From positions 50,150 through 114,149 of the forward strand of contig JAJTBZ010000008.1 of the NCBI GenBank assembly GCA_021286645.1: a stretch of 64,000 bases of DNA. Direction: 5' to 3'. A program made the translations under genes and the position numbers. Of this stretch, positions 53,438 through 63,361 are shown in pieces; the stretch's first letter is position 1; every line of letters starts with the position of its first letter. The notes under the pieces were generated by a model. The model had not been told where the DNA came from. It made no database searches and saw only the letters and a list, made by a program, of their open reading frames with translations. Source of the DNA: Ignavibacteria bacterium. Its GTDB lineage: Bacteria; Bacteroidota; Ignavibacteria; Ignavibacteriales; Ignavibacteriaceae.

Positions 53438-56044
53438 TTACTTTATCAAAACTACCTTCTTTGTTTCTGACAGCCTGCCATTGGTAATCCGAATGAAATA
53501 AACACCCGATGAGAGACCGCTTCCATTAATTGTAATGGTGTGTTGGCCGGCCAAATAATATCGTTCAGCAACTTTTCTTACTTCTTTACCTTTTTGATCG
53601 AATAACAAAATACTAAACCGACTGTTTTCAGTTGCCCTGAAAGTAATTTTACACGTTGGGTTGAATGGGTTAGGATAAGCTTCCTGGACTGAAAAATATG
53701 AAGGAGCCTTATTCTTGCTATCTTGATTGACACTTACCAAAGCTGTAATGTCGGCTTTGAAAAGCGAGCGGCCATGAGTGGCAGCAATCAATTCATGACT
53801 GGCTTCATGAAGCACTATGTCGGTTACCGGTGCATTCGGTAACCCGGTTCCAAGAATAAACCAAGAATTGCCAAGGTTTTGAGTGTAATAAACACCTAAA
53901 TCGGTTCCAACTATCAGGGTAGAATCATGATTATAATCTATCAGAATCGAGTTGACAGGGACATCGGGTAAAGTCGAACTTATTTGTTTCCATGTTACGC
54001 CGTAATCTGTAGTACGAAATACCCTGGCCAGCGGCTCATCGAGATTATAACCGCTCAGGGTGATATAAGCAATTTCCGGTTTCCTTTTATCTGCTACAAC
54101 ATCGGTCATATATCTTTGTGGTAGTGATCCGGTCCGATCGAACCACGTAACGCCCGTATTGGTTGAAACAGAAAGCTTCGCATCATTTGTGGCTACATAA
54201 AGTACCCGATCGCCGTTGGTAAGCTTCGCGGCAGAAATTGCGGTTATCGTTCCCAGACTACCGTTTGCACCGCGTGTTAAATCATTACTTATAGCACTCC
54301 ATTGGTCGCCCCGGTTGGTTGTTTTAAATAATTTGTAGGAACCGAAATAAAGAATTGACGGGTCGACTGGATCGATGATAAAGGGTGTATTCCAATTTGA
54401 ACGCGATCTGTCGAGCCCGGATTGGATAGCCGTATAATTATTTCCACCATCGGTACTCCTGCAAATATAGCCATTTTGCGATTCAGCATAGAGTATGTTT
54501 GAGTTTGTATAGTCTACCTGTGATACAAAGCCATCACCGCCGAGGAGCATTTTCCAATCGTTGGTCTGCCCGGTAAAAGTTCCTACAGACCCGTTATCCT
54601 GTAAACCACCGAATTTATGTGAAGCATTCTGAGGATCAACTGCGGCAGCATAAAATTGTGAAATGGGCAAATTATATTTCTTTTCCCATACGATGCCACC
54701 ATCGGTAGAAAGAAAGAATCCGCCATCGTTGCCATTTAACAGAACATTTGGAAAATTCTGATGCATCCATAAAGCATGCTGATCCGGATGTTGTTGGGTA
54801 AAAGTACCATCGCCCGAATAGGAATTCGTGATATTGGACCAATTATTACCGCCGTCAGTGGTAAGGTACAGATCTACCTCTCCAAGATATACTTTTAACG
54901 GGTTGTCGGGGGCAACTTTAAGTAACCCGAAATACCAGCCAAAATTACTGAAACCGCTAAATGGACCATCCGGCATTCGAGTCCATGAAATTCCTTTATT
55001 AGTTGAGCGGTAAAAACCGCCGAAAATATTTGTTGAAATGTTGTTGCTTTGAGCAGTCTTAAAAAGAGCGTAAACAATATTGGGGTTCGAAGGCGCAACT
55101 GCAATACTAATTCTTCCCGTGGTAGCAGATGGGGCAGGGAGTCCATTCGTCATTTGCTGCCAGGTCCAGCCACCATTTGTTGAGAGATATAGGGCCGTAT
55201 TAATACCGCAGGCATTCCTGAACGAAGGCCCGCGCAATCTGCTCCATACAGCAGCATATACCCGGGAAGTATCGGTTGGGTCTAATGCAATATCGATCGC
55301 GCTGGTAGAGTCATTTATATATAAAACTTTGTACCAGTTCCGGCCCGCATCGGTAGAGCGATAGATACCACGGTGTGGGCCTTTTGAATAGAGCCCGCCC
55401 GATGCAGCGGCAAATATCGTGTTAGTGTTCAGTGGATGGATTTTTATTTCTGCTATATGACGGGTACTATCCAACCCGGATTTAAACCATGATATTCCGC
55501 CATTGGTTGTTTTTAAGATGCCGAACCCGGGATAAGAATCTGTAGCAATGTTCGCTTCTCCTGTGCCACAATAGAGAATTTGTGGATTGTCGGGAGCCAT
55601 GGTAAGACACCCAACAGATAGTGAAGGGTATGCATCGGTAAGCGGGAACCAGGAATTTCCGGCATCGGTTGATTTGAAAATTCCGCCCGCGGCGGCTCCA
55701 ATGTAAATCGCTGATAAATCATTTGGATCAGCTTCAATTGCAGTGATTCTCCCTCCAATATTCGAGGGGCCGGCCGGAGCCCATTGCACCGATTCGTATG
55801 GTGACTTACCGAGCAAATTATTTTTCGCATCAAGAGCTGCCTGAATATAACGTTTATACGGAATTTCAGTGTATGGCCATGCTCTTTGGTATAGAAACCA
55901 TTCAGATGGATCATATTTACAAATAGTGCCTTGTTCCTCTTCCTCAATTGAAAATGCCGGAGAAATACTAAGGAATAAAACAAAGGGTAAACATACCGCC
56001 AGGGCAATGGTTGTTATCGCGAAGTGTGATTTTATAGATTGCAT
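53438..56044 (-). CDS. Type IX-secreted sortilin/BNR beta-propeller protein
   Basis: An 868-residue exported protein. It has a signal peptide (about 1-32, ending SPAFS) and many repeated propeller blades of the VPS10/BNR type (GGIFKSTDAGNSWFPLT, KTTNGGISW, STDGGNNYT, RTTDYGVTWKQI) spanning about 80-770. The C-terminal type IX sorting domain (EAYPNPFNPTCKITF...SSGVYFIRI) covers about 785-868. There are no recognisable catalytic residues, so binding or structural roles are plausible. It is 28 nt downstream of the AmrS-like gene on the minus strand. Confidence 0.88.
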   Translation of the reverse strand: MQSIKSHFAITTIALAVCLPFVLFLSISPAFSIEEEEQGTICKYDPSEWFLYQRAWPYTEIPYKRYIQAALDAKNNLLGKSPYESVQWAPAGPSNIGGRITAIEADPNDLSAIYIGAAAGGIFKSTDAGNSWFPLTDAYPSLSVGCLTMAPDNPQILYCGTGEANIATDSYPGFGILKTTNGGISWFKSGLDSTRHIAEIKIHPLNTNTIFAAASGGLYSKGPHRGIYRSTDAGRNWYKVLYINDSTSAIDIALDPTDTSRVYAAVWSRLRGPSFRNACGINTALYLSTNGGWTWQQMTNGLPAPSATTGRISIAVAPSNPNIVYALFKTAQSNNISTNIFGGFYRSTNKGISWTRMPDGPFSGFSNFGWYFGLLKVAPDNPLKVYLGEVDLYLTTDGGNNWSNITNSYSGDGTFTQQHPDQHALWMHQNFPNVLLNGNDGGFFLSTDGGIVWEKKYNLPISQFYAAAVDPQNASHKFGGLQDNGSVGTFTGQTNDWKMLLGGDGFVSQVDYTNSNILYAESQNGYICRSTDGGNNYTAIQSGLDRSRSNWNTPFIIDPVDPSILYFGSYKLFKTTNRGDQWSAISNDLTRGANGSLGTITAISAAKLTNGDRVLYVATNDAKLSVSTNTGVTWFDRTGSLPQRYMTDVVADKRKPEIAYITLSGYNLDEPLARVFRTTDYGVTWKQISSTLPDVPVNSILIDYNHDSTLIVGTDLGVYYTQNLGNSWFILGTGLPNAPVTDIVLHEASHELIAATHGRSLFKADITALVSVNQDSKNKAPSYFSVQEAYPNPFNPTCKITFRATENSRFSILLFDQKGKEVRKVAERYYLAGQHTITINGSGLSSGVYFIRITNGRLSETKKVVLIK

Positions 56045-56072
56045 ATTGTGTAAACTTAAAAAAGTTATAAAA

Positions 56073-57101
56073 TTAAAATCTTCCTGGAATTACTGTTCTA
56101 CAAATAGGACACGTACCATTTGTTACCAAGTTTGATTCGACTGACTGCCAACCTCTCCTGATAATCGGCTGCCTGCAAGCAGGGCAAAATGTACTACTCC
56201 CGGAATCATCGGCAATGTTGCCTGTATAACAATAACGTATACCCTCAGAGAGCGCAATTTCTCGCGCATCACAGATAGTTTGTACCGGAGTCGGGGGTGT
56301 ACTCTGTATTTTATATGATGGGTGAAATGCCGAAAAATGAACCGGTGTATCGCATCCCAGTTCATTTACAATCCATTTACACATATCCCTAATTTGTGAT
56401 AATTTGTCATTAAGTCCCGGAATGATAAGATTTGTAATTTCGAGCCATACGTTAGTGCGGTTTTTTATCCAAATTAATGTATCGAGAACCGGTTTACTAT
56501 GGCTGGCAGTATATTTGCGATAAAAATTCTCATCGAATGCCTTAAGATCAATATTAGCAGCATCGATATTTGCAAAAACCGTCTCGCGAGCATCGGGAGT
56601 AATATAACCATTACTCACCATTACTGTATGAATTGAAGCCGCTCTGGCCAGCATTGCAACATCCGCCACATACTCGCCAAAGATAATTGGTTCGTTATAC
56701 GTAAAAGCAATCGCTTGGGTTTTATATTGCTGAGTGAGTCGGATTATCTCTTGTGGGGAAATAAATTGTAAGGGTTCATTGAGGGTTTTTGTCCTGCTAA
56801 GTGACCAGTTTTGGCAGTATTTGCAACCCAGGTTACACCCGATCGTGCCGAAGCTTAATATTTTAGATCCGGGGTGAAAATGATAAAGCGGTTTTTTTTC
56901 AATAGGGTCAAGGCCAAAACCGGCAGGATAACCATAACCTAAAGAAACCAGCTCGCCTTCTACGTGCTTCCGAATAAAACAATATCCATGCTGCCCTTCA
57001 GCCAAAATACAGAAACGAGGACATAGCCGGCACTTAATCCTGCCATCAGGTTGTAGTAATTGCCAACTGGCCTTATGATATATGACAGTGCCGTCTTTCA
57101 T
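56073..57101 (-). CDS. amrS: AmrS-like radical SAM enzyme (AmmeMemoRadiSam type)
   Basis: A 342-residue radical SAM protein. The N-terminal part CRLCPRFCILAEGQHGYCFIR is followed by the cluster motif CNLGCKYCQNW (about residue 77), ITPDARETVFANIDAANIDLKAF, and a C-terminal zinc-ribbon with FCPACRQPIIRRGW and GTCPICRTVIPG. This layout matches AmrS; the AmrA and MEMO1-like AmrB partners are not adjacent. The substrate is unknown. It starts 27 nt after corA. Confidence 0.88.
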   Translation of the reverse strand: MKDGTVIYHKASWQLLQPDGRIKCRLCPRFCILAEGQHGYCFIRKHVEGELVSLGYGYPAGFGLDPIEKKPLYHFHPGSKILSFGTIGCNLGCKYCQNWSLSRTKTLNEPLQFISPQEIIRLTQQYKTQAIAFTYNEPIIFGEYVADVAMLARAASIHTVMVSNGYITPDARETVFANIDAANIDLKAFDENFYRKYTASHSKPVLDTLIWIKNRTNVWLEITNLIIPGLNDKLSQIRDMCKWIVNELGCDTPVHFSAFHPSYKIQSTPPTPVQTICDAREIALSEGIRYCYTGNIADDSGSSTFCPACRQPIIRRGWQSVESNLVTNGTCPICRTVIPGRF

Positions 57102-57128
57102 ATTTTCAATTGCTAACGTATGTAAAAA

Positions 57129-58109
57129 TCAGAGCCATTTTTTCCATTTGAAATACTTTAACATTCCAACCGTCATTAGACCCATACAGATCAAAAGTAT
57201 CGGGTACGAGTATGGCCATTCAAGTTCAGGCATATATTTGAAATTCATTCCGTACAGCCCGACCAGAAAACTTAAGGGAATAAAAATAGTTGTTATGATT
57301 GTAAGTACTTTCATGATTTCGTTCATTCGGGTACTGATGCTGGAAAGATACAGATCCTGCAGCGCCATAATCATTTCGCGGGCAGATTCAAGCATCTCCG
57401 AAGAATGATTCGAGTGATTGTATAAGTATCTGAAATAGGAAATGTTTTCGGGAAGAACAAAATCATTGGCTTCATCACTTAGCCGCATAATCATATCGCG
57501 CAGCGGGGCAATAGACTTTTTAACCAGCATCAGATTATTTCGGAGATGGTGTATCTGGAAAATAGCATCATTGGAAGGAGTAGTCAACACTCTTTCTTCA
57601 AGATCTTCAATCTGGTCCAACGAAGCATCAATAATGTCGCTGTAGCTATCCGCTAAAGCATGAAGCAGCAGGTAACAGATATAGTCGGCTGAATAGGCTT
57701 TGTTTTTTGTTCTGAGATGCCGGAGATGTTCACGGACAGAATCGAATACATCGCTTTCTTTGCCTTCCTGAAATGTGATAACAAAATTGTTCCCCAAAAC
57801 AATACTTACATGCTCAGTATTAATAGTATTTTCTGTGTCGAGTGTAAGCATACGCAGGACAATAAATATGCTTTCGTCATAAATTTCTGTTTTTGTGTGT
57901 TCAGAAATCTCATGTAAATCTTCAATGATCAGGGGATGAAGATTAAATTGTATCCGGATATTTTCAAGTAGTTCCTGGTTTTCAAGTCCTTCAATATTTA
58001 TCCATGCAATAGAATCGGGTTGTAATTTTTGACGCAAATCGTCAGCGGCTGTAAGTGTTTCACTTACAAAGAAATTATTTATATACTGGAAGACTGAAAC
58101 TTCGGCCAT
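57129..58109 (-). CDS. corA: CorA-type Mg2+/Co2+ channel
   Basis: A 326-residue pentameric-channel subunit. A long cytoplasmic domain (with FNLHPLIIEDLHEISEHTKTEIYDE early on) leads to the stalk helix and two C-terminal helices. The hallmark YGMNF motif stands after the first helix (LVGLYGMNFKYMPELEWPY), and the end KYFKWKKWL is basic. It is transcribed with the AmrS-like gene. Its ribosome binding site GGAG (58117-58120 on the minus strand) is contained in the inverted repeat described at 58117-58184. Confidence 0.93.
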   Translation of the reverse strand: MAEVSVFQYINNFFVSETLTAADDLRQKLQPDSIAWINIEGLENQELLENIRIQFNLHPLIIEDLHEISEHTKTEIYDESIFIVLRMLTLDTENTINTEHVSIVLGNNFVITFQEGKESDVFDSVREHLRHLRTKNKAYSADYICYLLLHALADSYSDIIDASLDQIEDLEERVLTTPSNDAIFQIHHLRNNLMLVKKSIAPLRDMIMRLSDEANDFVLPENISYFRYLYNHSNHSSEMLESAREMIMALQDLYLSSISTRMNEIMKVLTIITTIFIPLSFLVGLYGMNFKYMPELEWPYSYPILLICMGLMTVGMLKYFKWKKWL

Positions 58110-58116
58110 GAAAGGG

Positions 58117-58184
58117 CTCCGGGTACATTGTATAAGTAAACGAAATTAATTTGGGATAAAATACAAAATTCGCTGTACCCGGAG
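58117..58184 (-). promoter_or_regulatory. Inverted repeat that would mask the corA ribosome binding site
   Basis: In the mRNA, CTCCGGGTACA (58184-58174) pairs with TGTACCCGGAG (58127-58117), 11 bp, and an inner TTGTAT/ATACAA (6 bp) extends the stem with a 7-nt bulge. The 3' arm ends in GGAG, seven nucleotides before the corA ATG. No U-tract follows, which argues against a simple terminator. Confidence 0.55.
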
Positions 58185-58191
58185 AAAGGAA

Positions 58192-58758
58192 TTAATATGG
58201 GGTACCCTTAGCCCTTTGGGCTGAAAGAGCTTCTACATACCAAACGAATTCATTGAGGAATGATGCACAACGCCGATTATAATTCTCGTCGAGAGCTTCT
58301 CCATTTGCCCCGATGCTTTCATGCACATGCGAAATGGGAAAGCTGCTGGGAATTGCCGGAGTTTTTAATTCAGAACATATCTGCTTCATGTGTTCGGCTG
58401 CACGTATTCCGCCAAATGGACCGCTTGAATAAGAAACTATGCCACTGGGCTTAAAAAAGTACTCAATCCTATAATGATCCAAAAGATTCTTTAAGGCTGG
58501 TGGAATGCTGTGATTATACTCAGCAGTAACAATGATGAATCCATCTGCATCTGACAGAATATTATGTATCGCTACAAATTTGTCTTCCGGATTTTCCATC
58601 TGGCTGAATACAACATCAAGCAACGGTAATTGGAAATCAGCCGGATCGATAATTTTAGCCTCTATTCCCCGGCCGTTTAATTGATTAAGCATAAATTTTG
58701 CTACATGGTTACCTTCGCGTTTCGTGCGTACGGTACCACATAATATTGCTATTTTCAT
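58192..58758 (-). CDS. NADPH-dependent FMN reductase-like flavoprotein
   Basis: A 188-residue flavodoxin-like protein. It begins KIAILCGTVRTKREGNHVAKFMLNQL and has the GFIIVTAEYNHSIPPALKNLLDH motif and SYSSGPFGGIRAAEHMKQI, typical of the NADPH-dependent FMN reductase family (chromate/azo reductase relatives). The physiological substrate is not identifiable. It precedes corA by 82 nt on the same strand and its stop is 7 nt from the leader hairpin arm. Confidence 0.87.
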   Translation of the reverse strand: MKIAILCGTVRTKREGNHVAKFMLNQLNGRGIEAKIIDPADFQLPLLDVVFSQMENPEDKFVAIHNILSDADGFIIVTAEYNHSIPPALKNLLDHYRIEYFFKPSGIVSYSSGPFGGIRAAEHMKQICSELKTPAIPSSFPISHVHESIGANGEALDENYNRRCASFLNEFVWYVEALSAQRAKGTPY

Positions 58759-58915
58759 GAACTTGTACCTTTATTTGTCATGTATTTAAATGCATTCTGA
58801 ATCCAAAAAGTTGCATTATTTTAAACTTCAGATCAGAAAAAAGATATATAAAGAATTCATTTTTTTCTGTACATTGCCGTGATATGTATTAAGACAAAGA
58901 AGAGATAAGCAAATA

Positions 58916-61900
58916 ATGGTAAAGAACTGGATAAGCAGAAATAGTTTCCGGAATATACTGGCAGCTTTGTTCATTATGCAATTTTTGCATCCAGTGGAAA
59001 TTAATGCACAGTCGAAAACAGTAATTCGCTATTCGATAGAGGAGGGTCTTGTTAGCAATCTGACAAAATGTGTTGTGCAGGATCCTGTAGGTTATATCTG
59101 GCTTGCGAGCGATGCAGGATTAATCAGATTTGATGGCAGACAATTCAAATTATTCCGAGATAACCTTCGGTCATATTTTATAAAGTCGGTTACTGTGCTA
59201 GATAAACACCGCCTGTTGGTTTTGGCTGATGAAGATGTGGGAATTCTTGAAACAAATGGGTTTTACTACTCTTACAAGAGCATTCTTGATTTATATGAAC
59301 ATGGTGCAATAGCTAAATTCAACTATCCGAAATCAGCGTATGTAGATAAAGCCGGAACCATTTGGATTTCCGATTTAAATAATATTTATTCGGTTGAACA
59401 TAATAAGATAACACGTTTTGAACTTGCAGAAGCATACTCTGCTGACAGTTATGTGCGTTCTGTTACATTTTGGGAAGACAATATTGGTAATCTGATGGCC
59501 TTTTCATATCGGGGAGACTTGTGGAGTTTTGATCGTGCCCAAAAGCGTTTTAATAAAAACACGTTCATATTTCAGGGCGGGAATACAACAATTGAATGTA
59601 TGCTTCCGCTCGATAAAGAGACATTCCTGGTGGGCTCGGAAGCAGGTATTTATAAACTCAGTACACGAAATGCCCTCAAGAACATATTTTGTGAATTGTA
59701 TGCGTCAGTTCCTAACGTATCCGGTTTGGCTTTTGATTCCCATGGTGTATTATTCATTGGAACATATACGAATGGATTGCATTTCATAGATAATTTTCGC
59801 ATCGCCAAGCCACAAATATTCCAGGGGTTGTCCTTCTCATCTATAAAGAATCTGTATTCTGATCATGATGGTAATATATGGGTTGCCTCTGATGAAGGAG
59901 CCGCTCTCCTGGATGATAATTGGTTTCGTCAAGTAGATTTTTCTACGTTAAGGAAAAATCTGGGAAACATATTTATCTATTCTTTGAGTAAAGATACAGA
60001 TGGAACAATTTATTGTTCAGATGATAACAACATTTACAAAATGACGCCTCAGAACAATAGCATTGAAGCACATATATTTTCGGATTGGCAGCATACCTCT
60101 CCATATTATTGTAGTGTTGGAAAAAGGGGAATCTGGATTTCCTATCGGGATCAAAGGCTGGAACTTCGAGATAAAAAAAACAAAAGGTTACTTTTTGAAT
60201 ACCATACAAAGAATTCGAGAATTGGGAACCTCTATGTTGATGAGTCAGATAATTTATGGGCATACTCTGAGCGTGATAAAAAAATCGTAAAGATAACGGT
60301 ACAAAACGAGGTTTTTCTTTATTCTCTACCCGGCCATGTTCGCACCATTACATTAATCAAAGAACTTCGGGGAAACGAAATTTATGCTGCTGGTATGGGA
60401 GAGCGAAGTTTCTTTTTCAAGTTTGATAAAAGCAAACAATCGTTTGTAAATTTAACAAGTGAAACTGGTCCGGAATACCTTCCGCCATTTATCATTAACG
60501 ATTTCTTCGCCGATAAAGCTGGATGTTTTCATCTTGCATCAAATAAGGGATATTTTCAATTTAATAGTAAATCGCTAACAAAATATTCATTGCCCCATGA
60601 ACTCGAAAATACTCCTATTAAGGCAGTTGAATCAGATGGTTCGCGAATATTTCTGGGAACCGAAAAAGGGTTAATAATTTTACAGGAGGGGCAGGGTGTA
60701 TTATTTGACCGGCAGGAAGGATTGCCAAATTCGACCATTGTAAATAAGGGATTGCTTTTTGGAAATGACAGTTGTTTGTGGGTAGCAACTGCAAGCGGTA
60801 TAGCAGTAAATCGCAGTTCTTTTGGCGCGCTGAATAAAACTCCGGCACCGGTATTTACTGAGATCTTTGTAACCGATCAGACAAATCCAACTGACGCGCG
60901 TTTCCGGGCAGGTAACAGTTTTACATTCAAATTTGCTTCACTGAACTATCCGGCAAACAAAACACGATATCAATACCGATTGTTAGGAGTTGACACTAAC
61001 TGGGTTGACTTGGTTTATGGTGCTGAAGTGTATTTCCCTAAACTTCCTGTTGGTGAGTATTTACTTGAGATAAAAGCAACTGCAATCGGCATGCGGGAAA
61101 GTGCGTCGACATTTTACGCGTTCTCAATTCTTCCACCATGGTATTTCTCGGTCTATGCAATCATTGCATACGCTGTTATAGGCTTCCTGCTTATTATTTA
61201 TTTCGTTAATGCTTTCTATATGCGTCGGATTCATCTCATGAAAGAACGCGAAGAACTATTGAATGATCTGGTGCAGAAGCGGACAGCGGATTTGCAACAG
61301 GCCAAAGAAAAAGCCGAGGTTCTGTTAATGGAAGCTGAAAAAGCGAAGAAAGAACTGGAGGATTCCAATAATCTTAAGAGTCAGATATTAAGCATAGCAG
61401 CGCACGATCTTAAAAATCCACTCAGTATTATTATGGCGTATTCTTCGGAATTAACAACTCTGGCCAAAGATGAGGAAACACAATACCTTTCCGGTACACT
61501 GAAAGAAATATCCTTAAAGATGCTCTCAATTATTAATGAGCTCCTTGAATCGGTAGCTGCACGAGCAAAGACAGCAGTGCTGAATAAACAGGTAGTGGAT
61601 CTTACTAAACCAATCCAGGAAGTTATTTCGATAAACGAAAAACGGGCCAACCAAAAAGAACAGGTTATTGAAACTGAATACATTGGAAACGTCAGCGTCT
61701 ATGTCGATTGTGATTTAGTAAAGCACGCGGTTGATAATTTGGTTTCTAATGCCGTTAAGTACTCACCACTGGGAGGCAGGATTCGGGTTGTAACCAGGGT
61801 AGTTAATAATAATTATCAAATACTGGTAAAAGATGAAGGACCGGGTTTCACCGAGGATGATAAAAAAAGAATGTTCGGGGTTTTTCAAAGACTTTCTGCC

Positions 61901-62050
61901 AGACCTACAGGTAACGAAGGCTCTACCGGTTTAGGGCTTTCAATAGTTAAGGATGTAGTTGAACGTAACGGGGGACGAGTTTGGGTGGAAAGTGAATTTA
62001 ACGAGGGGGCAACGTTCTTTATTGAATTCCCGATTCACCATTCGGAATAA
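58916..62050 (+). CDS. Propeller-sensor histidine kinase (Y_Y_Y type, no receiver)
   Basis: A 1044-residue sensor kinase. It has a signal peptide or anchor (about 1-32) and an extracytoplasmic sensor of ligand-binding propeller repeats (about 40-640, with DPVGYIWLASDAGLIRFDG and DHDGNIWVASDEGA blades). A Y_Y_Y-like domain (about 650-735, ending PVGEYLLEIKA), one helix (about 745-767) and a coiled coil follow. HisKA has the H-box AAHDLKNPLSIIM (His830), and the HATPase domain has DEGPGFTEDD and STGLGLSIVKDV. Unlike Bacteroides hybrid two-component sensors it lacks a receiver and AraC domain. A SpoIIE-type phosphatase follows 111 nt later. Confidence 0.9.
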   Translation: MVKNWISRNSFRNILAALFIMQFLHPVEINAQSKTVIRYSIEEGLVSNLTKCVVQDPVGYIWLASDAGLIRFDGRQFKLFRDNLRSYFIKSVTVLDKHRLLVLADEDVGILETNGFYYSYKSILDLYEHGAIAKFNYPKSAYVDKAGTIWISDLNNIYSVEHNKITRFELAEAYSADSYVRSVTFWEDNIGNLMAFSYRGDLWSFDRAQKRFNKNTFIFQGGNTTIECMLPLDKETFLVGSEAGIYKLSTRNALKNIFCELYASVPNVSGLAFDSHGVLFIGTYTNGLHFIDNFRIAKPQIFQGLSFSSIKNLYSDHDGNIWVASDEGAALLDDNWFRQVDFSTLRKNLGNIFIYSLSKDTDGTIYCSDDNNIYKMTPQNNSIEAHIFSDWQHTSPYYCSVGKRGIWISYRDQRLELRDKKNKRLLFEYHTKNSRIGNLYVDESDNLWAYSERDKKIVKITVQNEVFLYSLPGHVRTITLIKELRGNEIYAAGMGERSFFFKFDKSKQSFVNLTSETGPEYLPPFIINDFFADKAGCFHLASNKGYFQFNSKSLTKYSLPHELENTPIKAVESDGSRIFLGTEKGLIILQEGQGVLFDRQEGLPNSTIVNKGLLFGNDSCLWVATASGIAVNRSSFGALNKTPAPVFTEIFVTDQTNPTDARFRAGNSFTFKFASLNYPANKTRYQYRLLGVDTNWVDLVYGAEVYFPKLPVGEYLLEIKATAIGMRESASTFYAFSILPPWYFSVYAIIAYAVIGFLLIIYFVNAFYMRRIHLMKEREELLNDLVQKRTADLQQAKEKAEVLLMEAEKAKKELEDSNNLKSQILSIAAHDLKNPLSIIMAYSSELTTLAKDEETQYLSGTLKEISLKMLSIINELLESVAARAKTAVLNKQVVDLTKPIQEVISINEKRANQKEQVIETEYIGNVSVYVDCDLVKHAVDNLVSNAVKYSPLGGRIRVVTRVVNNNYQILVKDEGPGFTEDDKKRMFGVFQRLSARPTGNEGSTGLGLSIVKDVVERNGGRVWVESEFNEGATFFIEFPIHHSE

Positions 62051-62161
62051 GATACATCTGAACTCTGAAATTCATGTAGAGGTAAACTATTCCCTGTGCA
62101 TTTCTGAATTTACGAATTCATTCGTTTTTTTTAACTTGGATCATAATAAAAATTTTACAAT

Positions 62162-63361
62162 ATGATTGAACCAAAAAACTTCTATAGAAAACTGGATATA
62201 CTGCAAAGCAGAATTGGATTGGAAAAATCCGGTAAGGATTATTTACTGACCATCATAACGGAGTTGCAGAATATTTTTGGCGGCGATTTAAAAATAACCA
62301 ACGGTAGTATTTATGAAAGGGTAGATAATGAATATATATTATTCTACCGACCCACTACTGAAAAAACACTGCCAATTCTTCCTCAAATTCCAAATGATAG
62401 TGAAGTTGTTCAACTAATATTAAAATCAAAGACTTATATATTTAATAGTCCGGTTTTTTATAATCCTGAAGATATGATCGGTATGACGGCCTATATAACG
62501 CATGTGGCATTTACTGTTCATAGCCAGGCAAACAGATGGATTGTAGTATTTGACTTACTGAGTGAATGGGTGCGGGAAGAAGTTGATCTTTGCCTGAACG
62601 CGGTACGAACCGCGCTCAATTACCGACTGATCTCGGAATCGGTGAACTCGGAATTAAAACAAGCCGTTCAAATTCAGCAAAGCCTGTTGCCAGGCACATC
62701 GCCAACTATAAGCGGTTACGAAATAGCAGGTTTTTCCCAGCCGGCCGAATTGGTAGGTGGCGATTTGTATGATTATTTTGAGTTCGATGAAGGTGAATTC
62801 GGATTTTGTATCGGCGATGCTTCCGGCCATGGCATACCTGCCGCTTTGATGGTGCGCGATGTTGTGACGGGCTTGCGGATGGGTATTGAGAAAGAAATGA
62901 AGATGGTACATACTCTTCGGAAACTGAACTCGGTAATTTATCGCGGAGCCTATACAAGTAGCTTTATCTCTCTGTTCTATGCTGAACTGGAAAAAAATGG
63001 AAACCTGTTCTTCGCGAACGCGGGGCATCCGTCACCGCTACTTTTTACCAAGGATACGGTAGAAGAATTAGAACCCACGGGACTTATTATGGGTGCGTTT
63101 CCCCAAATTGATATCAGTAGAAGCTTTATTAAATTTCCTCCGGGAGGGGTTCTCGTCTTATATACTGATGGTATAATAGAACGAATGAATAACAAGGCCG
63201 ATTTATTTAATGTAGCGGGAATTAAGAAAGTTGTACAAGGTAATTTGCATTTGAAAGCTGAAGATATAATGAAGAAGATATTTAAAGCGGCAAATGCATT
63301 TGGAAAGAGTACCCGTTGGGAAGATGATGCAACGCTTATTGTTATAAAGCGTAATATCTGA
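62162..63361 (+). CDS. PP2C/SpoIIE-type serine phosphatase
   Basis: A 399-residue protein. Residues 1 to about 165 look like a GAF-like sensor (LLTIITELQNIFGGDLKITNGSIYE, with a central hydrophobic strand pattern). A helix then leads to the catalytic PPM/SpoIIE domain: QIQQSLLPGTSP, GYEIAGFSQPAELVGGDLYDYFE, GFCIGDASGHGIPAALMVRDV, FFANAGHPSPLLF, LVLYTDGIIERMN and the final RWEDDATLIVIK. The metal-binding aspartates in GGDLYD, GDASGHG and DDAT are intact. Such phosphatases typically control anti-sigma or STAS partner proteins; none is nearby. Confidence 0.9.
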   Translation: MIEPKNFYRKLDILQSRIGLEKSGKDYLLTIITELQNIFGGDLKITNGSIYERVDNEYILFYRPTTEKTLPILPQIPNDSEVVQLILKSKTYIFNSPVFYNPEDMIGMTAYITHVAFTVHSQANRWIVVFDLLSEWVREEVDLCLNAVRTALNYRLISESVNSELKQAVQIQQSLLPGTSPTISGYEIAGFSQPAELVGGDLYDYFEFDEGEFGFCIGDASGHGIPAALMVRDVVTGLRMGIEKEMKMVHTLRKLNSVIYRGAYTSSFISLFYAELEKNGNLFFANAGHPSPLLFTKDTVEELEPTGLIMGAFPQIDISRSFIKFPPGGVLVLYTDGIIERMNNKADLFNVAGIKKVVQGNLHLKAEDIMKKIFKAANAFGKSTRWEDDATLIVIKRNI

